Part shown: one piece after another, positions 11,614 through 23,902 of the stretch
Layout of the letters: every line of letters starts with the position of its first letter
How positions within the stretch are numbered: position 1 is the first letter of the stretch
Assembly (NCBI RefSeq): GCF_000002995.4
Contig: NW_025062475.1
Location: forward strand, 8,870,187 to 8,934,186
Direction of reading: 5' to 3'
DNA: 64,000 nucleotides
Origin: Brugia malayi
Lineage: Eukaryota > Nematoda > Chromadorea > Rhabditida > Onchocercidae
Notes under the pieces: generated by a model
Database searches by the model: none
What the model saw: the letters and a program-made list of their open reading frames with translations, nothing else
Told to the model about the DNA's origin: nothing
Position numbers and translations under genes: made by a program

Positions 11614-14600
11614 CTTCAAAAGACAGTATATTTGTGCAATCACACCAGTAGTTCTAAATTTACTTCCATAATTTTCTTTACTTAAATCTTCTCTTTATTT
11701 ATCTATTTCATTTCTTTTTTCAAATCCATCTACAACAATGCAGCAATACGAACTCATCAAGATTGAATTTTAACTTGACACCGCGCATATGCATTCCAAT
11801 AGGATGTCGTATGTCATCCACATTACTAAAAATAGCTTCGAAATCTTTGTAGGATAAAAACTTGCAGTCCATGCTAATTCCAGATTGCTGTAGTACTTTA
11901 TCAATTACTCCATCTTGTATAGCTTCTTCAATTTTTACTCCAACTGTCACATTTAATGACTTAACAAAGTCACAAAATTCCTTCTTGTGGACTCTTCCCT
12001 GTCCTTCTCGATCACACATATCGAATAGAAGTCCAAGCTTATCACGAAGAGATCCTAAAATGTCTTTTTCCAAAGCTCAGAAAAAGAAATTCATGCTGCA
12101 TTAAGTAATCTTGCTTTCAACGGTTGAAAGTTCCCGTGATAAGACTATCCTTTTACAGTGATTAAAAAAAAAAAAGTAATTTTGGTACCTCTGACAAATC
12201 GAGTAACAACACTGAGGAATTTGAGGAATGTAATGTGCTGATTAGGGTCTTCTTTTGTCATACAAGCAAACATCCGTTCAACAAATAAATCATTTTCACG
12301 CATCCCCAGAGCATCAGCCATCTCTGCTTTAGTAATTGCAGTGCCAAGGACTTCCTGCGAAACCGATTCGTGCAACACTGCACTAATATCTTCTGACAGT
12401 TGCGATATATTGAATGACTGAAAGGATGCCAATCTCAGCCTTATTCCTTCGACTTCTTCGCCTTCCCCAAAACTTGAATACTACGCCTCATTTCCTAATA
12501 GACCGCAGGAATTAGGAGAACACATGAAAAAGGTCAGTAAAGGAGTTTGCTTCGATCAGCGTTACTACGTATTAAACGATATAAATCATGCTAAAAGTGA
12601 TGGTGGCAGGTGGCATTACTCTCGCGTAAGCTTCTCGGAAGAAATGATCCAGCTTTTCCTGTCGTCTTTCACTCGTTTCAGCTGTTTCGATAATATAGCT
12701 ATTTGGACAGCGACGAATGACCAACTGTTTACTGGTCCGGTTCAAAACATTGCTCAGAACACAAAGGAACTGAGCACATTGGCATTCGCTGTTCAAACGA
12801 ACAACCTGAAATGCTTTCATTAATTTCCGAAGCACTGAAATCTATGCAGAACCGATATAAGTTCATGTTACTTACTTTCTAGGTAATCATCTTTCCAAAA
12901 GCTATGAGTGCTTCAGGGCGCAAATATTAAAGATAGTCGATTTCAAACATTACAAGCTAAATGAAATTTGAAAAAGGTTTGGTAACATTTTTTATGCGAT
13001 ATTTCATAATGATAAAAAAAGGGGACAAACCAAATCATAATGTTTTGGGATGGAAATCATAACGAATGGACAAGTGCAACTGTTCAGATCAGAAACGACG
13101 ACGTTTACAAAATTGACATTGCTAAAATCGAGACATCGCAATAGACCACCACCTGGCTTTTCCAATCGAATCAATGGAGTAACATCAACAATTAGAATCA
13201 CCGATCGACAGTAATTTTTACTGAGCCATTCGATAGCTATAATTTGTTTAATTATCTATTTAGAACTGGGTATGTAAAATGACTACAATTTAATTAGTAA
13301 ATTGTTAAAAATAAGGAATTAGTTAAAAAATGAGGAATACAATTCACAATGACCATAGCATGCCATTCTGAATAATATATATATTCAACAATTCCAAGAC
13401 TTAATGCAACTGTACGGATAACAATGTAAAATGACAAACCAGACAAGTGCAATTTTTCCTTCTCACTATTCTTTTTAATAAGTTCGCTCCTAATATTGCT
13501 CGAATTGGTACTTTCTAAGAATAATTTTTTAATGCATGGCTCCATATCACCGCCCAATTTCTTTCTCCTTTGTATCAACATATATCCAATTCCGATGCAA
13601 ACTAAAATCAAATATTTACCTCAAAAATTTTGAAGAACTACCGTAATTTCCAGTTGTTTAAGGATGAAATTCAATTTTTATTACATCATATGAAGAAACA
13701 CTGGATAAAAATATTTCATAGAATGGCTTAATGGGTGGAATTTATCTTTTTGTGTACTCATAAAATATCATTTAAACTATTGCATGGACTAATCACCTTG
13801 CATTTCAAAAAAAATTGAAAGATCAAATTTCATGTTTAACTTAGAAATCTCTACATTTTCCAAAAAATACAATATAATTAACATTTTCAAGTAGTAAACA
13901 TACTCAGTGGAATGATGCCAAGCGCAATGCATGAAAAAATAAATGTTACTTCATTGCCTGTGAAATGATCGAAACGCATGAATGGTATGCATGGCTCTAA
14001 ACCACTTGTGTTTACTTGAAACGGTTGACCACATGGATCACCAGCGCGCCAAAGAAATACCTTTACAATTAAATTATGCAAATTTTGGGAAAAAAAGGTA
14101 AAATTTCTAAGTTGTAAATAATTTTCAAGTCTGTTTCATCAATTACAAATAACAGATGAACCAATGCATTTCTGCGGAACAAATTTTTAAATCTTTATTA
14201 AAATATCTCTTTTTCTCTTTCTCTTTCTCTGTAAATGAAAATACCACGAATATTGCAGTCTAGAGAAAAGGAGAATCAAAAATACGCTTAAATAAACCGA
14301 ACACTGACATTCTCTTGCAATTCGTGCTCATCAATAAATGTTGTTTCTCGGATAATATCACGTAGTGTTGTTGAATGTATCTGTTCAATTTCCTCCTCAG
14401 TGAAAATCCTGAAAAACGCCAATGGATTTACAGACTCCATGTGAGAGAAGTTCCGACTACGCAGAATTTTATCTATTTCAATTATTTTGTACAAGGAAAT
14501 TTCTGCTTTTTCGTTTCGTTTGATAAGCAATAACCTAAGAAAGAGAAGTAGCTCCAGTACTATTTCGTTTCTGATTTCTTAAATTCTGAGTTATGTTTTA

Positions 14601-17600
14601 AGAATTTAAGAACTATTTCTCGTTTTCAAAACTCATTGACTCTTTGCATTCTTCCGATTCTAGATTGAATTTAAAAAATAAAAAACTAGTAAATTATTTA
14701 ATATTTGTACAGTGTACCATAAACTGAAAAAGAGATTAAACAGATAGCGAACCCATTCCAAGTGTTTTCGAACCAAAATCGATCACCATCACGCAGTCTT
14801 AAAAACTGATCAAGAATGATTGCTCTGAAGAGTTCTCCTGGTCCTTCACCGTTTGTTTCCAACATTCCACCAACGTAGGCATCAAGCTTTGATATGTCAC
14901 CTTCATACAATTTTTCCAGTTCATGAAATATCTGAGAAAACAACAAAATTTCAACAAACATCAATGATTTATATTAATTACGTGTAGGAAACGCAAAAAA
15001 AAAGAAGGTTGTGACTAGCATTCGCATTTAAGCCCTTTAGGTATTTACTATAACATTTCTTAAACTTTTAAAACTTTTGAGAAACAACTCTAATAACTTT
15101 GTAAATCCGTTTTTTTTTTCTTTTTTCTCAAAATTGAGCAGAATTATACCTTCGGTTTTTCCTTGTACATCACAGGATTAATTGTTACCCAATCTTTGAT
15201 GGGAAGATTGTAACTTTGTCGTAATTCGTTGTACGGTGGCAAACCATTATCACGGCCACGCATTATGGAACTGGAAACGACATCCAGACGGGTGAAATGC
15301 ATTGGACCAAAGACAAAATCTACAATTGCTTAAACATTTTAAACCTAAAAAGTGTAAATTACATTCAAGTAATTCGTTTTGTAAAAATTTTTTTAATCTA
15401 ACCGACACAAATAATATTGCAAAATAATTGCTAAATGGTCCGCAGATCTTTATTAATACCAATCAGTATGGCGTGCACAATCGGATTCTTTCATGATATT
15501 TTTTGAAAAGTAAAATAATCTATTTTAACATCTTATACCTCGCAAATCCTCAACAACAATGGCATCTTCGCCTTCGGCAATTTGCGATGCCATTCCAAGG
15601 ACAATTTCATCTACCGAATATTCCTGCACGATATCCTGAGCATTCCACCAATTCTGACATAATCTTAGTGCTGGATAACCGCCTACTTCATCACGAAATT
15701 CACATTTCCCATTTGTTCGTTTTCGAAGTAACAAGGCGGGCGGTACCTGTACTCCTTATAAATTACGTCAGTCACATGGCTCATAGGAAGTACAAAAGAG
15801 CATTTAGTTAACATTACCAAATAAATAAATGTCTCTCAAACTTTTCTTGAATTTCTACAGAATCATCTTATTTACTTATTTACTTACAATTGTATGAGGA
15901 AATCGGAAAGCAGCGGTTGCAAAAGCATGCGATATACCGGGCGGTACAAGAGGTTTGTACTTCTCATAGGGTGGAATTGCCTTTTCGTCAGCTAACATTA
16001 CCGGTAAAAAGTCATATAATGTTATTTTCTGCAGCGTTGCGATCACCCACCGACGAGCACCCTATAATCGTCGTTGTTTAGCAGATATTATATTGGAAAT
16101 TCAAATTTTCAAAAAAAAAAGAAGCCTAACCTGAAATACTTCTTCATCGGTCCAATTCGGATGTTCTTCTTGAATTCTCTTTGCTTGTATGTTATGCCAT
16201 CGATATAAAATTAAACCCAGGCTTAACAAACCCGGATTTTCGTTGGTACGAGGATCACCCAGCACTGAAATTCTGATGAAAACAACAATAATCAGGTACA
16301 ATGATTTAATGAAACCTACAAAGTATAGCCAATTTTTTCTGACACTTGTGTATTAGCATAAATTTAATTCATATTCTTCCTTCCTCTTCCTAGTCACCAA
16401 AATATTTGCTGTTTAATTATTATCATTACTCTGTAAATTGGAATACAAATTGCTGCTCCACAGAATCTATTCTAATTTTAATCGAAAAACATTTGTGAAT
16501 GAGTTTTGCAGTGAAATCAACAGTTGATTTAATGGAATAATTGTCGGAGCTTTCCTATCATTTAAATAAGTGTTAGTTTCGACAACAATTTAAAAATTTA
16601 TTCGAATTTGGAATTCATCTAATCATTAAAATGATGTCTGTATAATTAATTCTAAAAAAAATACTATAGGAACAACATGTACGTGAAAGTGAAAAATTGA
16701 AAGGTTGTAACCCTGTAAATTTAAAGTAAATTATTTTAGGTGTGATAGGTGTATTTATAACTGATAAGACGTGAGATGCTCTTTATTTGGGAAAATTTAG
16801 AAAAACTTGCTAAAAAGACGTTCGGGATTCATCAAACGATGTATCTGTGGTGGTGCAGGATTGATTAACGGAATACGAGGACCGTTTAGAGGAGGATAAT
16901 CCTTCATAGGTCCTTCCAGCAACGAACCATTATTCCAAGCGCGAAGTGCAGCAACCCACGGTTCCTGAGTGCTGTACAAAAAAGACGCATCAATCCAGCT
17001 TGTACGTTCATTCATCTGTAATTTCATTTTTTCACTCTTTAACAGCCAATGAATTGAAATCGAAATAATTGAGGGAAATTTGGATTGAAAGAATCACAAA
17101 TTTTTTTTAAAAGTTAGCTAAAATAAGAAACTATCTCATTTGGGCGGCTTAATCTTGATGTATTTGTGAGCAATTTACATTCTATAGATGTGATTGTATT
17201 CCAGTATTAAATATTTGACAAAATATTCAATTCAAAAGGTGGCACTTGCTCTCTATTGTATGTTAAATAACCCTACCCGTAAATACCACTAAACCGGTAT
17301 ATAGAAGTAACATCGCGTCTATCAATCAAATTTTTTCTGTAAAAATAAAGAAGTTCCAACTGTATTAATGTCTCAATTCCTGAAATTCTTTAGTCAGAGT
17401 TGAAAAGTTTGTAGTCTTGATTAGTTGTAGAACAAATTTTTTAAAACACAAGCTAAGGTAAACTCGGTTAGCATCTGCTTTACCAAAAAGGCGATTATCA
17501 ATCCTCATTTGAATTTAATCAGTTTATAAATACCTTAACCTTTTATTTTAATGTTTTTATTTAAAAACAATAATGCTTTTTGTGCCAACTGAGCCTGTAA

Positions 17601-20600
17601 TTTAAATCTATGACTGTAATTTAAGGAATAACTGAGACTGTAGTTTAAATTTGTCGTAATATCTGGGAATTAATTTATAATATGATATCTGAACTACAAA
17701 ATAGAAATGAAAATCTAATTCATTTCTCTCTTTCAACATCCGCATCAAAGATCAAAAATGAATATTTGAAAATATTGGTGGAAAATTTCTATTTCTGCAG
17801 GTCTAGAAAGCTCAGAATTACCAACTCCGTAATCGGATAATTTTCTCACTTTTTCCATAAAATGAAAACAGTGAAATGTATTTGGATGAGAAAAAAAATT
17901 TGTTGAAGCTAGAAATTTCAAATATTCATAGATGATAAATAAAGCAAATATTGGAATTTCATTAGAGAAAAGATTAATCCATTCATTGAATTATTGATTA
18001 AAACGAATCGGACAAAAACTATAAAATTTTGGGTACTTTATGCAAACTAAAAGAAATATTCATTCCAGTAATGCTTTTCAATAGTAGACAAGTCATTTCA
18101 ATATCATACTTTCAATTTTCATTATAAAAAATTACTAGGACCTACAAAAAATTACATAAACCAAATTTCCTATTCCCAACATAAAAAGTAACTTACAATT
18201 ACTTCTTGCTACTTTCTAAATACGAAAAATCCAATTATACAGCATAAAATATTTTGAAAAAATCTTCCTTCAAAATTTTTTCATTTCCGAATTCAACAAT
18301 TATTGCTTTTATTTCACTTTTTTATTCGTTTTATCTTCCAAGGACGCATTACTTAAATTATTTGGCTATTTGTGAAATGCATGATTGAAGCGTCTCATAA
18401 ATACGAACAAAATTTTTTTGGTCAACTTAATTCCAAACTTCCACACAACGACAATTTCTTTATAAAAAAAAGAAAAAAAAATATTACAATTTCTTGGATT
18501 TTCAGTTAAATTGCTTATAGCATCTTAATAGATAAATCATATTGATAGAAACCATTGATAAGAGCTTCTCATTCAGTTTGATTCTTAAGATCATTTAAGT
18601 CTCTGTTTTGTTACTAGCTAAGCTTATGTTGCGAGAAATATTTCGGATGCCTGAACAACAACTGGAAATGTAGTGTAGAAGATAATACATGAATTTTCGA
18701 AAGTGCCTTGTCTTTCTAAATTAGTCTAATTATTAACTTAATTGATAATTGGTGTTTTAAGAAGATTCAGTACTTAAGTCGTAAGCTTTTTTACAATTCA
18801 AATGATTTCGAGGATCATTACTCAAATAATTAGGATAAAATGCTGCGTGAAAAGTAAAATAATGATTTTTTGTAGGAAGATTAGACTGAGTAAGATGGAT
18901 CAGTCTATTATCAAGTTTTTTTTTTCAAGATATTGTAATAAGAGGAAAAGAAGCATGTAAATTTCTGGATTTCACATCGCTCAATTTCATTCAACAACGA
19001 ATTCCTTATCTCTGCATTTCATTTTTTGTTATATTTTTCTCCATATATAAGCACAATCCAGAAGTGAAAAAGGATCAGTGTAAGTTTACGGGTTCACACT
19101 TGCATCGTTCTGAACTGGAAACGGAAGATGTCATCTGCACCATTCTAATACAAACAGATGAAAAAACGGAATTACGTCACAGGCATTCCTCACCAATTAA
19201 TGACCAAAAACCCGTTTCTTACAAGTACTTAATTCTCGTTCTATGTATGTCTTCCGCTATAAGAACCTATCGTACATCGATATCAATTAAGCTGGAAATA
19301 GAATACCACCTTTGTACTATTATTATACTCGTAATTCAATAATATAAAAACTTTTAGTTTCCGGAACAGAGATACAGCTTACTTGTTCACGCGGTGCGTT
19401 AAAGCCATGCCCGGTTTTCTTGTCATATTTTGCACGAACAAAAGGAATTTCTGTTTTACCCATGCATTGGGCATCAAAAATAGCATCACAGCGCGGTACA
19501 GGAATTTTGTGCATTTCTAACGGACAGCTAACTAAAGTAGACTGCATAATTTCGTATGCAATTACTTGGCCTGCAACCAGTTTCTTCATAGAAAAAAAGA
19601 AAAACATTTTCAGCATGAATTCTTCTTTAATACTTTCCTACTTTCTTCTCCTTCTACTATTTATACTTCCACCTTCTGATGTAACCTTCAAACAGTTCAG
19701 CAATTTTATCTCTCGGAAAGTTCCACTTTTTTGATCTTATTGATATATCCACTGTGTAAAGACAATACAGATCAAAATAAACTAATTGTGCTTAACTAAA
19801 TCTTATTTTCTACTAAAGCAATATATTTTCCCATAATCGCGTTTTTTATTTGAAAAGAAAGAAAAATATTTGGCCTTTATTTACAAAGAAAACTGAATGT
19901 CCAATAATTAATTTAGTTTCTCAATAAACATTGTAAAAATGAATGACTGAGCATAGAATCCACCCACCCTTATTTTTTGCCGCTTTGTTCATTTTGTAGA
20001 AATGTAAAAAAATTTCTTTTTGCAGTTAAAGTGGTTTAACAAGATATTCACAAAAGTTGAAAAAAATTCTCAGAATCGCCGAGTTATCATAAACACATTT
20101 TTCATAAAAAACTTTTCTTTTTTTTTTTAAAAAAAAAGAAAACTATTCTGCTTAGAAATCGGACAAGAGCTCTTCCGCTTATTTTTTTAAATATTAATCC
20201 AATCAAAAAATTCCAGAACTTACTAAAAAAGGCAAGCATTGTAGTGACATTTCGCTTGTTTGGTATTCCGGATGGACCTTTGAAAACTAACTCTGAAATG
20301 GCTCGCGCGGATGGTAAATTATTATTAAGCATGTAGACACCATCCTCATATCGGCTTGGTGCATCACGGTGCAAATGCGATCCTGAAATTTTGTATATAA
20401 AAAAGTTCTAAGGTGTTTCATGTACGGAGAATCTAAAAGATAGAGGAGATAAGTAATTTAAAATTAATTAATTCATTATCGATAGATATTATTTATAATA
20501 CTTTTACGAAATACAAATCGTGAAGGGATTTCTTTTAGTGACAATATTTCAAGCTAAATTTTTAAACATTAAATTCATGTTTATAATTTAAGATTCTAGT

Positions 20601-21692
20601 GCTGACCACAACTGACCATAGCTGACCATAAACGATTACTATAAATAAGAGCAAGACGAAAGATTGATTATCAGTAGCAATGAAATGTTTTTTAGGAAAT
20701 AAATGCTTACCCACAGTACCCCAATGAGGATTAGCAAGATTGTTGAACCACCCGTCGTAACGTTGATATTCATAGATCCTTCCGAGACCTATATTCTGGA
20801 GACATTATGAGGACATTTTCTGGCTCTTTACTTCTTATCCATGCATGTTAATTAGATGACTGCTTTTTTGTGCAATTTTAGATAATTTTAACATTATCGA
20901 GATAAACAAATCTGACTTATAAGCTTACTATGCATAGAATGCAAAAAAATAGTTTATTTCTTATGAAATTCCATTTCTGAATCTATTACGTTAATTTCTT
21001 TCAAATATTAAGCATTAATTCTCAAGCGTACTACCATACACTCAAATAGGTTATTAATTTAAAGTTTAATTTCGCTATTAGCTACACATCATAATAATTC
21101 TATAAACTGATGCATTAGAAGCGATATTTAAAATTCATCCACATGAATAATAAATGAAAAATTAGCAACTTGAGAATTTTCTAAAATATTTTCCAAAAAA
21201 ATATAAAAAGAAGTTAAAATTTAAAAGCTTCAGTTCTCCAATACCTCACTTCAAATGAATTAAAAAGGAAAATACGATGGTAAAGAGAACAGTTGCAAAA
21301 ATATTCGTTGAAGGAAGATTGAATTAGATTGTCTTTCATTTTTTGCATATTCAAGAAAGCATATATTCTGCGAAAATTTTAATACATGGATTTCATTTTT
21401 TCACGCTTTATAAATTTAAATGAACTCAACTGAAGTTTAAAAAAATATATATGGAAGTTTGCAAATGATCTAAAAGAATCACAAATATTATTCATCACAA
21501 AATCCATCTTATTAAAGATTTATTTCTTTCCCATAAAATGTGGTTCCCTGCAACTTGTAGTTAATTGCAATATTGATAAAATGAGTGATCACTTCGGTAA
21601 ATAGTAATCACCGAAAACCTACCATTTACTGTAAGTGATAAGAAGAAGAATAATACGGCTTGCAGCAATCGTTGTTTCTTTACGTATAACAT
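7876..21692 (-). CDS. bli-3: Dual oxidase (DUOX), BLI-3-type; complete 26-exon gene
   Basis: Plasma-membrane enzyme that passes electrons from cytosolic NADPH via FAD and two haems to O2, making H2O2. In C. elegans BLI-3 the ectodomain peroxidase uses it to cross-link cuticle collagen tyrosines. Exons, in transcript order: 21692-21623, 20788-20711, 20382-20224, 19570-19383, 17015-16811, 16264-16131, 16061-15888, 15746-15539, 15319-15150, 14931-14753, 14408-14309, 14060-13904, 13601-13440, 13236-13031, 12805-12620, 12480-12189, 12075-11754, 11613-11447, 11346-11022, 10892-10682, 10333-10213, 9489-9218, 9085-8957, 8628-8473, 8338-8207, 8001-7876. They sum to 4629 nt, 1542 aa, with all phases closing. 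The start ATG begins a signal peptide (LLQAVLFFFLSLTVNG). The protein ends FETF, the usual DUOX C-terminus. Two introns use GC donors. It could be the duox-2 paralogue rather than bli-3; domain identity is certain. Confidence 0.96.
8629..8956 (-). other. GC-AG intron in DUOX (donor AAG|GCATGT)
   Basis: The exon ends CEK at 8957 and resumes VYFIW at 8628, giving the CKK-VYFxW continuity of the family. The only donor that gives it is AAG|GC, with a normal TTTTAG acceptor. No in-frame GT alternative is nearby without losing or adding conserved residues. Confidence 0.85.
11754..12480 (-). other. DUOX EF-hand region, degenerate (exons 16-17)
   Basis: About residues 793-996, cytosolic. Exon 16 aligns with the first DUOX EF-hand, but the loop at about 12223-12258 reads TKEDPNQHITFL: the position-1 Asp is Thr, the position-6 Gly is Asn and the position-12 Glu is Leu. 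The second loop, DREGQGRVHKKE in exon 17, keeps Asp-1, Gly-6 and Glu-12. The exon order and flanking LGL/ALGM helices leave no doubt that this is the EF module. Confidence 0.85.
16265..16810 (-). other. GC-AG intron in DUOX (donor A|GCAAGT)
   Basis: The exon ends NPERLF plus one base at 16811, and the next exon at 16264 supplies TG CTG GGT, giving ERLF-M-LGDPRTNENP as in BLI-3. The donor GCAAGT is the classic GC-donor consensus. No GT in the required phase exists at this point. Confidence 0.88.
20601..20630. repeat. Three-copy 10-bp tandem repeat in DUOX intron 2
   Basis: Three adjacent 10-mers of the form RCTGACCAYA (gctgaccaca, actgaccata, gctgaccata), only two positions varying. It lies within the second DUOX intron. 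No function assigned; it is probably a minor minisatellite. Confidence 0.8.
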
Positions 21693-22660
21693 TGTTTGAT
21701 GATGAGTTGATATAAAGCTTTAATTGGAGTAACAATTGCTGAAAGTGTTGCTTAAAAGCTATGCCACACTGAAGTGAATGGGACATTTACAACAGATCGT
21801 CATCATCCGGTCGAGCTAAGAGGAATGTCGTCCTTAGGTAGGCTTCAAACGGGATATAAAAGTGTAACGAAGGAAATGAACATAAATGAAATGAGATGTG
21901 CAAAGGGTGGAAATGAATTCGGGCGGTGCTTCTGGAAGGGAAGAATGTTTGTAAGACGTTGATTAGAGAATGCTACAAATAATACTCCATGCAAATATAA
22001 TCGTCTTCGCATCAGCAATTACCGCCGCTCGTTCACAAAACATATTTTCTAGTTGAGGACTGGCTCAATGTGATCTTCCTTTTTGACGACAATCACAGTG
22101 ACAATAATTGTCAATCTGTTGCCGTTTATGCAAAGAAGTGACAGTGACATCAGTAGCAATGACGACAAAAAAGCTGTTTTGTAATTAGCAGCGAGCGAGA
22201 CTTGACTTAACATCCTAAGAGTAATCCTTCCAAGCGCTAAAATGTATAATAGTAGTGGTAATGTAGTAATAATAGAAGCAAGTAGCATTAGCAATACTGT
22301 TATAGATAATCGCATTTGAAATAAACGCTATCACATCTTGTAGAAGCTTTTAAAACAGTTTCGAGAAAAATCTCATAATGACAAATTCCAATGGTATGGA
22401 GAATGATTTGTATGAACAATCAGATCTGACATATAATTAGACATTTTGAGACTATCAAAGGTGATAATGATCTGTGGAAGTGGAAGAGTGGAAGAATTGA
22501 TTGCAAAGATAACAATAATAGGAGGATAACAATACGAGGATGGGAAAGACAACGATCACAACTTCTCATCATTTATACATTTCTTACTTCTCTCATTTAA
22601 ATGTTAAAAGAAAAGATAAATTACTAGTTGTGATTTTAAAAAAATGGAATGTTTGGATAT

Positions 22661-22790
22661 AACATACAGACACATAACATACATACATGCACACGCATAG
22701 ACACATACATACATACACAGACACACACACACACACACATGTATATTACATACATGCAGACACACACCCGATACGGACACACGCACGCAG
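22661..22790. repeat. CA/CATA microsatellite
   Basis: Mixed (CA)n and (CATA)n array, with a pure CA run at about 22720-22738, flanked by diverged acatacat and gacacacac units. Likely polymorphic. It creates spurious ORFs on both strands. Confidence 0.95.
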
Positions 22791-23813
22791 AGAAATATTT
22801 ACTAATCGTAGAGGTGGTGCGGGAAGGAAGGAAGTCTGCAACAGATGTTCGACGGTAGCGCTTGCGAAGATCCTTCTAAATGGTGCGTCCTTCTCCAATT
22901 CCACTTGATCCGGATGGGACACGACAATAGCGCACATTCGAAGTGTACTGCTGAGCGATGGAAGTGGACAGACTATTCCTGATTGTAATGTACGAGAGTA
23001 GTTGACAAACTGATATCAGATTGAATTCGAAGTATATAAATGATACTTTAAAATGGGTTACATGAACGTGAACTTTGACTTCCCTTTAACTGAGCTAGAT
23101 GCAAAATTATTGCAAATTAAATTAAAGGAAATGATGTAGCTATTTCACCATTCTAAGCATCTCTGATTAAAAGGCTCTTTGCATAAATAATTTAAATGGA
23201 CCAAGATCAAATGGTTATTAGGTATTCTTTCTCTTCCTTAAATAAATAACATTACCTAACTTTTGTAACAAACATTTTGTAATTAATTTTCTAATTGCTT
23301 CCATAATTCCCTAAAGTGGTCTAAATAGGGATTAGTGTTTTGACTTTTGACAGATAGTCCATATATAAATATGAAGGAAATTTCCCTTCAGTTATCTCCA
23401 CTGTAGAAACAGCCTGTTGTAAGTAACCCAATGAAATGTTAATGAATGTATTGTAATTGCAACAGAAATTGTTCGGTACCATTAATCATCATATTGATGT
23501 CGTCGAAACTACTTAAAATTATTTCAGAACTTAATGATAACATACATCACAATTTTATATCTTCATAAACCAATTTAATTCATTTTTCGATCTAATCCAT
23601 CCTAGTTTATCCTATCCTACTCACTCTTAACGTAACAGGTAGTTGTAGGCAGTCCTCCATTAGTTTTCTGAAGAATACAACAAGTCTTGCTTCAAATTTC
23701 ATTCATATTCACCAAATTGAATGAAAAAAAAAGATTGACGAAGGGAGAAAATCCCTTTTTGTTAATAAATCATGTGGTACTGGCATTTTTCATCATTGCT
23801 TACTGTAGAGCAG

Positions 23814-23902
23814 GTATCGTTGTAAAGCATGCAAGTATTGCTGCAAAGGTATCGCTGCAGGTAGCGCTGCAAAGACATAAACACAAGGGTATCGGTGCAA
23901 GA
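23814..23902. repeat. Degenerate 12-14 bp tandem array
   Basis: About five imperfect copies of GTATCGCTGCAAAG: gtatcgttgtaaag, gtattgctgcaaag, gtatcgctgcag, gtagcgctgcaaag and gtatcggtgcaag, with short breaks after the first and fourth. It stands out from the AT-rich surroundings by its GC content. Function unknown. Confidence 0.65.

Larger units (their letters stand above)
14309..20788 (-). other. DUOX haem-peroxidase-like ectodomain (exons 2-11)
   Basis: About residues 25-555, extracellular. It opens with EYQRYDGWFNN and runs through CPLEMHKIPVPRCD, TSWIDASFLYST, LGDPRTNENPGL, YRWHN and RFPHTIVPP to IMRGRDNGLPPYNE and LRDGDRFWFENTWNGIF. RFPHT keeps the proximal haem-ligand His of animal peroxidases, which I recall as lost in vertebrate DUOX. 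The distal DHD motif expected after GQ in true peroxidases is absent (LAFFSQVIAYE), as I recall for other DUOX proteins. Cysteines are frequent, as expected for a folded ectodomain. Confidence 0.9.

Noticed and set aside
12524..12823. 99-codon plus-strand open frame
   Set aside because: Antisense to DUOX exon 15 (12805-12620), which is fixed by protein continuity on both sides.
22604..22937. Cys/His/Thr-rich open frames on both strands
   Set aside because: They are translations of the CA/CATA microsatellite.
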